A DNA stretch of 64,000 nucleotides, taken from Feifania hominis. Its GTDB lineage: Bacteria > Bacillota > Clostridia > Oscillospirales > Feifaniaceae. Below, piece after piece: positions 56,930 through 64,000 of the stretch. The notes under the pieces are model-generated. The model had not been told where the DNA came from and did no database searches. It saw only the letters and a list, made by a program, of their open reading frames with translations. The translations under genes and the position numbers were made by a program. The stretch spans positions 1 to 64,000 of the forward strand of contig NZ_JACRSP010000002.1 of assembly GCF_014384765.1 (NCBI RefSeq), in the 5' to 3' direction. Positions within the stretch are counted from its first letter, which is position 1, and the number at the start of each line of letters is the position of its first letter.

Positions 56930-57886
56930 CTAAGCCTTGGCAATCGACCGCATACAAGCTCTGATCTGCTCCTCATCCGGCATCGCGGGAATGGCTCCCT
57001 TTCTGGTTGTGGTGAGGGAGCCCGCCGCGTTGGCAAAGTCCAGAATCTGCAGAAGCTCCTGCTCTCCCGGAATCCCGGCCCCTGTCAGCCGGCTGAGAAA
57101 CGCACCCCAAAAGGCATCGCCCGCACCGGTGGTATCAATCGCTTTGACATCGTAGGTGCGGCTCTCATAGAATGCGCCGCCCGCAAGGCACAGACAGCCC
57201 TGCGCCGCAAGTGTCACCGTCAGGATCTTTGTGTCACACTGCTGTGCAAGCTGCCGCATCGCAGCCTCCCCCTCGCCGCCGGTGAGAAAGACAAGTTCCT
57301 CTCCCGACAGCTTGACCACGTCCGCCAGAGCCATTCCCTGCAGGATGCTCTCTTTCGCCTGCTCCAGACTCCCCCAGAGCGGTTCGCGGAGATTGGGGTC
57401 AAAGGAGACCACGGCGCCCGCCTCACGCGCCCGCTGCGCTGCGGCAAGAGTCGCGCCGCGCGATGGCTCTGCCGTCATGGAGACCGAACCAAAGTGGAAG
57501 ATGCGCGTGGTTTCGATCAGCTTCCAGTCGATCTCCTCCGGCCGGAGCATCACGTCCGCCGTACGCTCGCGGTAAAAGGAAAAGTCGCGGTTTCCATCCT
57601 CATCCAGCGTCACCATGGCAAGTGTCGTCGGGTGCTCTTTCGTGAAGACCACACCGCCGGTTCCGACACCCGCCTGTTTCAGAGCCCGGTTTAAAAAATG
57701 GCCAAATCCATCGTCTCCCAGCTTGCCGATGAACGCGGTGTGCCGTCCGAGGCGAGATGCCGCCGCAAGAACATTTGCCGGCGCGCCGCCCGGATTTCCC
57801 TCCAAAAACAGTTTTTCTCCCTGCGCAGTGGAGATAAAATCCACCAGACACTCTCCCAGCGCAACAATATCGTATGTCTTCTCCAT
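56930..57886 (-). CDS. PfkB-family sugar kinase (fructokinase-like)
   Basis: A 318-residue ribokinase-family kinase with ATG after GGAGGATTT. It has the N-terminal LGECLVDFI and GGAPANVLAAASRLG motif and the C-terminal DTTGAGDAFWGAFLSRL with catalytic Asp (about residue 253) and anion hole. The fructokinase form is suggested by GECLVDFI and HFGSVSMT. It converts a sugar such as fructose to its phosphate in the cytoplasm, using ATP. It is a one-gene unit, and there is no hint of a link to the FGGY kinases. Confidence 0.9.
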   Translation of the reverse strand: MEKTYDIVALGECLVDFISTAQGEKLFLEGNPGGAPANVLAAASRLGRHTAFIGKLGDDGFGHFLNRALKQAGVGTGGVVFTKEHPTTLAMVTLDEDGNRDFSFYRERTADVMLRPEEIDWKLIETTRIFHFGSVSMTAEPSRGATLAAAQRAREAGAVVSFDPNLREPLWGSLEQAKESILQGMALADVVKLSGEELVFLTGGEGEAAMRQLAQQCDTKILTVTLAAQGCLCLAGGAFYESRTYDVKAIDTTGAGDAFWGAFLSRLTGAGIPGEQELLQILDFANAAGSLTTTRKGAIPAMPDEEQIRACMRSIAKA

Positions 57887-57942
57887 AAATCCTCCGCCTT
57901 TGTCGTCACCCTCCCGGGCAACAGGGGTAAAATGCTAAAGAT

Positions 57943-57971
57943 ATCATAGGGGAATTTACAGGTCTTGTCAA
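57943..57971 (-). promoter_or_regulatory. Promoter of the PfkB kinase gene
   Basis: A perfect TTGACA, 17 bases, TATGAT on the minus strand, about 57 bases upstream of the ATG. Confidence 0.7.
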
Positions 57972-58021
57972 TCCGAAAGCCAATGCGAAACAAGGGTGTT
58001 ACATTTTGTCCCCTGACAGTG

Positions 58022-58055
58022 AAAAGGGCCGTGGAGTATCCCCCACAGCCCTTTC
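58022..58055 (-). terminator. Terminator of the sigma/anti-sigma operon
   Basis: AAAGGGC.GTGG pairs with CCAC.GCCCTTT, followed on the minus strand by TTCACTG, two bases after the stop. Confidence 0.65.
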
Positions 58056-58056
58056 A

Positions 58057-59514
58057 TCATCTTCTGAAATCCCGCAGTTCCCCGGTTTTCTCTCGGTGAA
58101 TGAGAAAGCCTGTCCGGTCGAATTCATAGCGAAACAGGCGGCTCGTCCCACCGAAAGTAAACGAGGAGGTCATCGGCGAAAAGGAGACATCGGCAATGCT
58201 CTCCACCTCCCAGACCATGCTCCCGCCATCCGACTCGGTAAGTTCTGCGCCGACCGATCCCCTGACCGAGTAGAATTCGACCGGCTGGCCGCTCGCCGAA
58301 TCACAGACGAGAAGAACTGCCGTGTAGTGCTCGCGCAGAAGCGGCGTCAGTTCATCCGGCGCAATCGCCCCACCCCTCTGCTCAAAGATGTACTCGACGA
58401 GTGAATTCAGGCCCTCGCGATCCTCTCCCGTCTTCGGCACCGCGTAGGCGCTCAGGTAGATTTTTCCGCCGAACGGCAGCATGTCTCGAATCACATACTG
58501 CGCGTCATCCGCTGTGTAGGTAAAAGAATCCACAGCGGATCCGTCGGCGTCAAGGCGCATCAGAATGTCGCGCGAGAAACTTCTCAACTGTACGAGATAG
58601 CCGTCGTTTAGCCTGACGGCTGCACCAATGCCATAGAGCCCGACTTGCTGTTTTTCAAATTGCAGACAATTTCCGCTGTAGTCGTATCTTGTAAAACAGA
58701 GCTGCTCGAGATCTCCTCTGCCAAAGACGACAATTCCGCTCTCGTCACAGAGTGCCTGCGAATAGGTCTCTCTGTGAAACCCATTGTCGGGCGAGATGTC
58801 CCACAGAACCGTGCCGTCCGCGTCAATGAGTGCAAGCCGGCCGAAATCCCTCTGCTCGGATGACCAGCTGCTGCTCTCGCCAAAGACCACAACATACTCT
58901 CCGGCGGCGGCGGTTCCGCTGATGACAAAATCGCGAAGCTCGGCGCTCCACAGCTCGGTATCCCCCTCCCACTTTGTCAGCGTGGTGTATGCAAGCCTCT
59001 CAAAACCGAGCGTGGAATCCATTTGATAGTGATACTCCCACCGCATGTCGCTCTGAGTGGTCTGCGCGGCCAGGAGATCGCCGCTGTTTTTGTAGTTCCA
59101 AATCTCCTCGAGATCCTGTGGTGTCGGTTCCTGCTGAAAGATCTCGTAACCGCTTACGCTGCGTGCGAGTACATCCGCCGTTTTCCCATAGGTAAAAGCT
59201 CCCGTTTTGATGTCGCGATAAACCCGTTTGAGTTCCTCTCTGGTGAGTCCCTGTGAAGACAGGTCGTTTTGTTCGAAGAAAGCCACTGCCGTGTTGTACT
59301 CTCTCGCCTCTGCCACGACGGCGATGCCGGCGGCCCCGGCGATCACAAGCACAGCGGCAGCGCAGACCGCCGCGAATCTGCGGTGTGCCGGTCTTCGAGG
59401 CGCGGTTCCTGCGGGCCGCGCCTGCGGCTGATAAAAGCGCAGCATTGCCTCCCGGTCCGGCAGGGGGAGTCTGTCGAGCTGCTCAAGTGTGTGTCTGATC
59501 TCTCTCTTATTCAT
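58057..59514 (-). CDS. Membrane-anchored protein, probable anti-sigma factor with large extracellular domain
   Basis: A 485-residue protein. Its first 45 residues are cytoplasmic (MNKREIRHTLEQLDRLPLPDREAMLRFY), followed by one membrane span (about 46-68, FAAVCAAAVLVIAGAAGIAVVA) and about 415 outside residues. These contain repeated beta-strand blocks (YVVVFGES, RLALIDADGTVLWDIS, GIVVFGRGDL, DGYLVQL, MRLDADGSAVDSF) that suggest a beta-propeller-like sensor. The start overlaps the sigma gene stop (ATGA), so translation is coupled. The topology and operon fit an anti-sigma factor that releases its sigma on an outside signal; no zinc anti-sigma motif is present. Confidence 0.75.
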   Translation of the reverse strand: MNKREIRHTLEQLDRLPLPDREAMLRFYQPQARPAGTAPRRPAHRRFAAVCAAAVLVIAGAAGIAVVAEAREYNTAVAFFEQNDLSSQGLTREELKRVYRDIKTGAFTYGKTADVLARSVSGYEIFQQEPTPQDLEEIWNYKNSGDLLAAQTTQSDMRWEYHYQMDSTLGFERLAYTTLTKWEGDTELWSAELRDFVISGTAAAGEYVVVFGESSSWSSEQRDFGRLALIDADGTVLWDISPDNGFHRETYSQALCDESGIVVFGRGDLEQLCFTRYDYSGNCLQFEKQQVGLYGIGAAVRLNDGYLVQLRSFSRDILMRLDADGSAVDSFTYTADDAQYVIRDMLPFGGKIYLSAYAVPKTGEDREGLNSLVEYIFEQRGGAIAPDELTPLLREHYTAVLLVCDSASGQPVEFYSVRGSVGAELTESDGGSMVWEVESIADVSFSPMTSSFTFGGTSRLFRYEFDRTGFLIHREKTGELRDFRR

Positions 59515-60047
59515 ACGGCGCCTCCCGTCTCACATTCGATTTTCAGCTTTTTGAGCGCACGCTGGTACTTTTTCTGTGCGTTTGCCACCGTCAGCCCCAT
59601 CACCTGAGATATCTCGCGGTAGGACAGGCCCGCGTACAGGCGAAACACCACGATCTGACGTGCCTCCAGATCAAGACGGCCGAGCAGCTCGAACACCTCG
59701 AGGCACGACCGGTCGACACCGCCGTCCGCTGCCAATTCTTCTGCCGCCTCAAGCGGTGCCAGCGGTTTTCTCTTTCTGACGGCGTCAACAGCCAGATGGC
59801 GGGCTATGGTGAGAATCCAGGCCCTGGCGTTGCTGCCCGGACGATAGGTCGGCGCATACTTTACCGTCTCAATGAGCGTATCCTGCAAAACATCCTGCGC
59901 ATCCTGCTCATTTTCCACAATGGCGTAGGCAATGGAGTAGATCAGCCTTGCCATGTGGTCGTATAGGACGCCGAGCGCCTGACTGCTTCCGGCGGCAAGT
60001 TCCACTACCGCCCGGTCACAGATTCTGACAAGTTCCATCCGGTGCAT
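59511..60047 (-). CDS. ECF-type RNA polymerase sigma factor
   Basis: A 178-residue sigma-70 family protein with ATG after GAAAGGGGGG. Region 2 (residues 20-90) holds LYDHMARLIYSIAYAIVENEQDAQDVLQDTLIETV and ARAWILTIARHLAVDAVRKRK. Region 4 (about 115-170) has DLEARQIVVFRLYAGLSYREISQVMGLTVANAQKKYQRALKKLK with helix-turn-helix. It directs RNA polymerase to a regulon, normally under control of a co-transcribed anti-sigma factor, which is the next gene. The trigger is likely at the cell envelope. Confidence 0.93.
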   Translation of the reverse strand: MHRMELVRICDRAVVELAAGSSQALGVLYDHMARLIYSIAYAIVENEQDAQDVLQDTLIETVKYAPTYRPGSNARAWILTIARHLAVDAVRKRKPLAPLEAAEELAADGGVDRSCLEVFELLGRLDLEARQIVVFRLYAGLSYREISQVMGLTVANAQKKYQRALKKLKIECETGGAV

Positions 60048-60133
60048 GTCAGCCCCCCTTTCGTTCTCCGTCTATAGAGCGTCTGAGCCCCGCAGTTTCG
60101 GACAGCACTCCCTGCCTTTTTTTCAGTGTATCA

Positions 60134-60168
60134 CAAAAAAACGGGAGCGCGGAATCCTCCGCGCTCCC
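60134..60168 (-). terminator. Terminator of the superoxide reductase gene
   Basis: GGGAGCGCGGA pairs with TCCGCGCTCCC, followed by GTTTTTTTG on the minus strand, 13 bases after the stop. Confidence 0.88.
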
Positions 60169-60181
60169 CGCTGTTGAATTG

Positions 60182-60571
60182 TCAGATTTCCGTGCGCCAG
60201 AAGCCGTGCAGGTTGCAGTAGGCGTAGGCGGCGATGGGAACATCCCCCTCGGGGACAACAAAGTCGGCAACCGGCTCCTCGTCCGGCTTGAGATCCACGC
60301 GCTGGCCGCCGCGTTCGGTCTCAAGATAGACAAAGCCGATGCTGTGCTCCGGCGTCATAGGGTGAAAGACTTCGCCGACCTCAACACGGATGGCGTTTTT
60401 GTACCGCCGCACCACAGGCAGGTGCTTCTCGTGGGCAGCCTCGGTGTCATTGGACTGCAGACGGCGCAGATTCAGCCCGCCATTTTGCAGCACCTCGCCG
60501 TGTCCGCCGCAGATCACCTGTACAATTGTCCCCGCCTCGGGGTCGGTATAAAAGCTCGGTTCTTTTTTCAT
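60182..60571 (-). CDS. Superoxide reductase (neelaredoxin-type, class II)
   Basis: A 129-residue protein of the desulfoferrodoxin family. The ATG at 60571 has GGAGGG six bases upstream; a TTG two codons earlier is too close. It has the iron-site motifs EKHLPVV (Glu-Lys-His), HPMTPEHSIGFVYLE and a C-terminal CNLHGFW supplying Cys and His. The desulforedoxin CxxCG domain is absent, though the N-terminal domain is longer than in archaeal neelaredoxin. It reduces superoxide to peroxide without producing oxygen, a usual defence in anaerobes. Confidence 0.92.
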   Translation of the reverse strand: MKKEPSFYTDPEAGTIVQVICGGHGEVLQNGGLNLRRLQSNDTEAAHEKHLPVVRRYKNAIRVEVGEVFHPMTPEHSIGFVYLETERGGQRVDLKPDEEPVADFVVPEGDVPIAAYAYCNLHGFWRTEI

Positions 60572-60655
60572 GGACAACCCTCCTTGCCGATAGTATCTGC
60601 AAAAGAGCCTTTTTTATAACGAAGCCAGTTTCATAAAACGGTGCGACTGGCTGCT

Positions 60656-61015
60656 CTAGGGAATCTGCTCCAGCCAGAGCCGGTAGAAATAGACTGCCAG
60701 CGTCAGCGCTGCCACGGCCGCGCATCCCCGGTAAAGATACGGGCGCAGCTTTGAAAACAGACGCGCGTGTACGGCCAAAAACACTGCTGTAAGCAGCGGA
60801 ATCGTCATGGGATGAAGTTGAACGGAGAGGGCGAATTGTCCTCTCAAAAGGGCAAAAATTGAGCGGGACATGCCACAGAGCGGGCAGGGAATCCCCGCAA
60901 ACCGCCGCAGCGGACACGCAAGTCTGCCTGAAAGGTAGAGCGCCAATACGGCGCTCAACACCACAGACAGAAAAATGTGAAAAAGGATCGCCTGCTTTCT
61001 GCTCAGAGGCCTCAT
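60656..61015 (-). CDS. DUF2752-family membrane protein
   Basis: A 119-residue membrane protein with ATG at 61015 after GGAGAGAC. About three hydrophobic segments flank the DUF2752 signature IPCPLCGMSRSIFALLRGQ (residues about 38-56). The Cys-Pro-x-Cys-Gly pair could bind a metal or form a disulfide. The family has no established function. It lies 27 bases downstream of the Ldh_2 gene and may be expressed with it. Confidence 0.82.
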   Translation of the reverse strand: MRPLSRKQAILFHIFLSVVLSAVLALYLSGRLACPLRRFAGIPCPLCGMSRSIFALLRGQFALSVQLHPMTIPLLTAVFLAVHARLFSKLRPYLYRGCAAVAALTLAVYFYRLWLEQIP

Positions 61016-61042
61016 GTCTCTCCTCTCCGGGCGCCGCATGCT

Positions 61043-62140
61043 CTACGGCTGTATTTTCTTCCGACAGGCATCAAAGTCAATGCCGAGCTCCTGCGCGACA
61101 TGCAGCAGCTTTTGAGCGGTCTTTTCGTGTATGAGAACACCGTGCGCACGGTTGTATTCGGCCGCGCGCTGCTCTTTCTCTCCGTGGGTGTAAATCGGCA
61201 CGGCCGGGTCGGCCCGCTCGGCCGTGCGCAACGTGTGGAGATAGTCCGACAGATGTGCCTCCATCTGCGCAGGCTCTCCGAACATTCCATAGTCCATGGC
61301 CACAAAAAATTCGCTGTTGCGGTCCACCCAGGGGTCCAGGCGGCGAATGAGATTGCTCGTATCGCCCCCCGCGAGAATGCCTGAGAGGATTTCCACCATG
61401 AGGCCCAGTCCATACCCCTTGTGGCCTCCAAAGGTCTCACCCTCTCCGCCGAGCGGCAGAATTCCGCCGGTCTTTTTCGAGTTGATACAGGCCCGTACGG
61501 TCGGCGCATCGGTACAGACACGGCCGTCTGCTCCCACAGCCCAGCCCCGCTCGAGATCTCTGCCGTCGCGCGAGTAGAGCGAAACTTTGCCGGCCGGTAT
61601 GACAGTCGTCGCCATGTCGAGCAGAAAGACATAGGGCTCGGCATACATGCCGAACGCAATCGGATTTGTTCCAAGCAGCGCCTGACGGCTGTTTGTGCCG
61701 ACCATAATCCCCTCGGTATTTGTGACCGAGAATCCGATCAGATGCTCTCGAATGGCCATGAGCGGATAGTAGCCCGCAAAGCCGTAGTGATTGGAATTGC
61801 GCAGACTGACGATTCCAACGCCGCTCTCTTTCGCCTTGCGGATGGCAAGCTCCATACACCACACGGCAAGTGCGTGGCCGATTCCCTCATGCCCGTCAAC
61901 CAGAGCCGAGACCGGTGTCTCCCGCAGAATTTCCGGCTGCGCCGCCGGATGGATGCGCCCGTGGCGAACTGCCTCATAATAGTCGGGAACGCGCTCAACG
62001 CCGTGGGTGAAGATATCAAAGAGATCGGCTGTCACAATGACCTCAGCGGCGCGCCCGGCGTCCTGCCGCCGGGCACCCAGTCTGCAAAATACCTCTTCGA
62101 CAAACTGTGTCACGCTCTCATGGGGATATCTGTTCTCCAT
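61043..62140 (-). CDS. Ldh_2-family malate/L-lactate/ureidoglycolate-type dehydrogenase
   Basis: A 365-residue NAD(P)-dependent oxidoreductase of the Ldh_2 (COG2055) family; the ATG at 62140 has GGAGGCGAG upstream. It shows the family motifs DIFTHGVERVPDYY (catalytic His), NSNHYGFAGYYPL, GTNPIAFG, DMATTV.AGK and GGHKGYGL. Members reduce 2-oxoacids or oxidise 2-hydroxyacids such as malate, sulfolactate, ureidoglycolate or diketogulonate. Substrate is not predictable. A 26-bp perfect palindrome lies 108 bases upstream of the start. Confidence 0.9.
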   Translation of the reverse strand: MENRYPHESVTQFVEEVFCRLGARRQDAGRAAEVIVTADLFDIFTHGVERVPDYYEAVRHGRIHPAAQPEILRETPVSALVDGHEGIGHALAVWCMELAIRKAKESGVGIVSLRNSNHYGFAGYYPLMAIREHLIGFSVTNTEGIMVGTNSRQALLGTNPIAFGMYAEPYVFLLDMATTVIPAGKVSLYSRDGRDLERGWAVGADGRVCTDAPTVRACINSKKTGGILPLGGEGETFGGHKGYGLGLMVEILSGILAGGDTSNLIRRLDPWVDRNSEFFVAMDYGMFGEPAQMEAHLSDYLHTLRTAERADPAVPIYTHGEKEQRAAEYNRAHGVLIHEKTAQKLLHVAQELGIDFDACRKKIQP

Positions 62141-62247
62141 ACCGCTCGCCTCCAAAGGGCCTTTTGACCCGGATTTGAGCTCAGCGTAGCATGCTGCCGC
62201 TCCCCACGTCAACACCGGCAAGTCCGGCGTGTTAAAACATTTTTTTG

Positions 62248-62273
62248 AAACGTCGACGGCCGTCGACGTTTCG
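62248..62273. repeat. 26-bp perfect palindrome
   Basis: GAAACGTCGACGG and its exact complement join with no spacer. On neither strand is it followed by a T-run, so it is an operator candidate for the Ldh_2 gene rather than a terminator. Confidence 0.85.
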
Positions 62274-62320
62274 CCCCCACTGTGTGTTTTCCGGTAACCG
62301 CAGTGCGCCTATTGCATACT

Positions 62321-62731
62321 CTACTCCGGGTTATCGACGCTCTTTCGGGCCATGATTGCCGCGCGCTCCTTTTCGAGCTCCTCGGCGAGCGCAGAAAAGC
62401 TCCAACTCTGGTTTGTCGCCGTCACAACGGCCTTGAGCGGAATTTTCACACCGGTGGTGCGCAGCGCATCCAGCGCCCGGTCAACCGCCTTGCCGGAAAA
62501 ACCCGAAAAGAGAAGCACTGCCGAGGCAAGCGGGACATTCTCGGCCGGCTGCGGCGGCTGAAAACCCGCAAAGCCCGCAAGCGTCCCCACCTGCCAGTGC
62601 AGCCGGTCGCAGCCGACTTCCAGTACCTGTGCCTCCTGTTCGCGCAGTATGTTCTCCACCGTCGAAAAATCCTGCGCCGTAAGGCCGTGAATCAGCGCGA
62701 TCGGCTCGGGTCTTTTCACATGTGCTCTCAT
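62321..62731 (-). CDS. DUF3783-family protein
   Basis: A 136-residue protein with ATG after AAGGGGAGACAGC. The C-terminal half has the DUF3783 pattern LLFSGFSGKAVDRALDALRTTGV.IPLKAVVTATNQSWSFSALAEELEKE. The N-terminal half is variable. It has no signal peptide and no membrane segment. Function is unknown; the family occurs in many Clostridia. Confidence 0.82.
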   Translation of the reverse strand: MRAHVKRPEPIALIHGLTAQDFSTVENILREQEAQVLEVGCDRLHWQVGTLAGFAGFQPPQPAENVPLASAVLLFSGFSGKAVDRALDALRTTGVKIPLKAVVTATNQSWSFSALAEELEKERAAIMARKSVDNPE

Positions 62732-62987
62732 TGCTGTCTCCCCTTTTTCATCGATGCATCCAGTATATCACAGTTTATCGCATACAAAACAGAGTTTCAA
62801 AACACAATCTGATAAATGGAGGGATCACCTTGCGACAACCCCCACTTTTTACACTTTGTTAAAATTCCGCCGGAAACAAACTTTGTTCCCATTCGTCTAA
62901 AGATACAGTACATAAAATACCGAACCGGCGCATAGAGTGGAGCGGGCGGACAGGCCCGCCACCATTTACCCAAAGAGAGTGAGTACA

Positions 62988-64000
62988 TTGGATTACGAAA
63001 AAAAGCCAAACAGCGGCACATCCGCTCTCAAAGAGGACATCCGCGAGATCAACGGCAACTGGGATTCCGTCTGGAACGAACTGCACCGTGAAATCGCGGA
63101 ACTTCAGCGCGCCCAAAATCTCCCCGAGGATCCCCGCCCCACCGCGATCTACCACGTGGGCAGTATTCCGCCGCGCCGCGGGGCCCAGGTGATTCGCCTG
63201 CGCCCCGCTCAGAGCGCCCCGGCGCGAGACGCCGGTCCATCGGCCGCTGTGGCGCAGCCGGTTGAACTGCCAAAGCCCGTGGCAGCAGCGGCAGCTGTGA
63301 GCAAAACACCTGCGCCGCCGGTCTGTTCCGCTGAGGTACAGCACGCTGCCGCGGCAGAGGCGAAGCCCGTCAGGAATAACGGGCCAAAGCCGTCCGCTCT
63401 CCCGTCCCGCTCTCCCGCGCAGGCGCAGACACGCCCCGGGGCGCCGGTGAAAAAGAGCAGCCGGGTCCGCCGGCGGCTCACCAAGCTCGCCGTCGCCGCG
63501 GCAGTTCTGGTGGTTCTCTACTGCATCGCCGTCTTCTCGGACATTCCCTTTATCAAAAAGTGGCGTACCATTTACATTGAGACTGCCATGAGCACACTTT
63601 CCCATCACTGGCTTGCCACCGCTTTCATTCCGCGCAGTGTCATCGAAGAGGCAATGGCCGGCCTTGAAAACACCGAGCAGCTGCAAGACGGCGCGGCGAG
63701 CGATTGGAACGGAACATTCCCCTCTGTGGCAGACGCAAAACCCTGGGCCAAAGAGCAGAAAAAGTTCTTCGCCAACTATCCGATGATCGATCAGGACAGC
63801 TTCAACGCCTATGTTGCTGCTCACCCCGACGAGGTGCTGGATGCCGACGGCTATCTGATGATTGACAAGGCTGGAATCGGCGACGGCGGCACCACGATTC
63901 GCACCACCGCCGGCGATCAGGTGCTCGCCATCGACACCCGCAACGGAATCGTCATTGTGCAGGTCGAGGGCGAGGGCTATGTCGGAAAGCTCGCCATCGT
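62988..64000 (+). CDS. Membrane-anchored protein, possible phosphodiester glycosidase (partial, runs off the window)
   Basis: The visible 337 codons start at TTG 62988, preceded by GAGAGTGAG, and no stop occurs before the window end. A charged cytoplasmic part and a Pro/Ala-rich linker (residues about 60-155) lead to one membrane span (about 163-185, KLAVAAAVLVVLYCIAVF). The outside part begins with a helical segment and the block GDQVLAIDTRNGIVIVQVEGEGYVGKLAIV, like the entry to the phosphodiester-glycosidase (NAGPA-like, DUF2233) domain. The catalytic region lies outside this window, so this name is a proposal. Confidence 0.65.
   Translation, partial: MDYEKKPNSGTSALKEDIREINGNWDSVWNELHREIAELQRAQNLPEDPRPTAIYHVGSIPPRRGAQVIRLRPAQSAPARDAGPSAAVAQPVELPKPVAAAAAVSKTPAPPVCSAEVQHAAAAEAKPVRNNGPKPSALPSRSPAQAQTRPGAPVKKSSRVRRRLTKLAVAAAVLVVLYCIAVFSDIPFIKKWRTIYIETAMSTLSHHWLATAFIPRSVIEEAMAGLENTEQLQDGAASDWNGTFPSVADAKPWAKEQKKFFANYPMIDQDSFNAYVAAHPDEVLDADGYLMIDKAGIGDGGTTIRTTAGDQVLAIDTRNGIVIVQVEGEGYVGKLAI

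Noticed and set aside
60061..60095. Autoregulatory ECF promoter before the sigma gene
   Set aside because: A GAAAC-like element is present on the minus strand, but the expected -10 at correct spacing is not.
1..64000. CRISPR arrays, rRNA genes, insertion sequences and prophage modules
   Set aside because: Regularly spaced repeat arrays, transposase or integrase motifs, and rRNA core sequences were looked for and not seen.

Overview
The window looks like chromosome from an anaerobic, spore-forming, S-layer-bearing Clostridia bacterium, probably near Oscillospirales. The supporting evidence is CotF-type spore-coat genes, proteins with SLH anchors, ECF vitamin uptake, an EFR1 ferredoxin, superoxide reductase, strong AGGAGG ribosome sites, and GC-rich coding sequence with AT-rich intergenic gaps. 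The species call is inference.

Layout. 1-1130: tRNA-Gln and a four-gene cluster of small, probably spore-related proteins. 1230-6053 (minus): an RbsABC-type sugar ABC transporter with a lipoprotein binding protein. 6054-6931: a long divergent regulatory region with a structured leader and a 44-bp palindrome. 6932-18508: five FGGY-family kinases interleaved with four BtpA/SgcQ-type TIM-barrel proteins in four transcription units. 18559-24780: a radical SAM protein, a WG-repeat protein, a thioredoxin/CoA-disulfide-reductase pair, a Crp/Fnr regulator and a small transaldolase. 25087-35935: six M42-type metallopeptidase homologues, a sixth FGGY kinase, a class-I amidotransferase hydrolase and a MATE transporter. 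36006-38191: EFR1 ferredoxin and aldehyde dehydrogenase. 38243-43958: a cobalamin riboswitch controlling an S-layer alpha-barrel protein, a DUF4430 lipoprotein and an ECF transporter. 44036-45284: tRNA-Val and an RHH/Fic pair. 45400-45840: an unexplained GC-rich non-coding stretch. 46144-55578: two large SLH surface proteins flanking a DegV protein. 55634-64000: a LexA-like regulator without its catalytic residues, a PfkB kinase, an ECF sigma/anti-sigma pair, superoxide reductase, an Ldh_2 oxidoreductase, DUF2752 and DUF3783 proteins, and the start of a membrane-anchored protein that is possibly a phosphodiester glycosidase.

Main interpretation. The ABC importer, six FGGY kinases, four BtpA/SgcQ proteins, six M42 proteins and the transaldolase look like one expanded catabolic system. 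The pairing of a BtpA protein (SgcQ) with an M42 protein (SgcX) is known from the uncharacterised E. coli sgc operon, where a PTS would import and phosphorylate the substrate. Here an ABC importer plus FGGY kinases appears to replace the PTS. The substrate is unknown. A second notable system is the cobalamin locus: its alpha-barrel and DUF4430 domains resemble the two halves of animal intrinsic factor/transcobalamin, encoded as two cell-surface proteins next to an ECF transporter.
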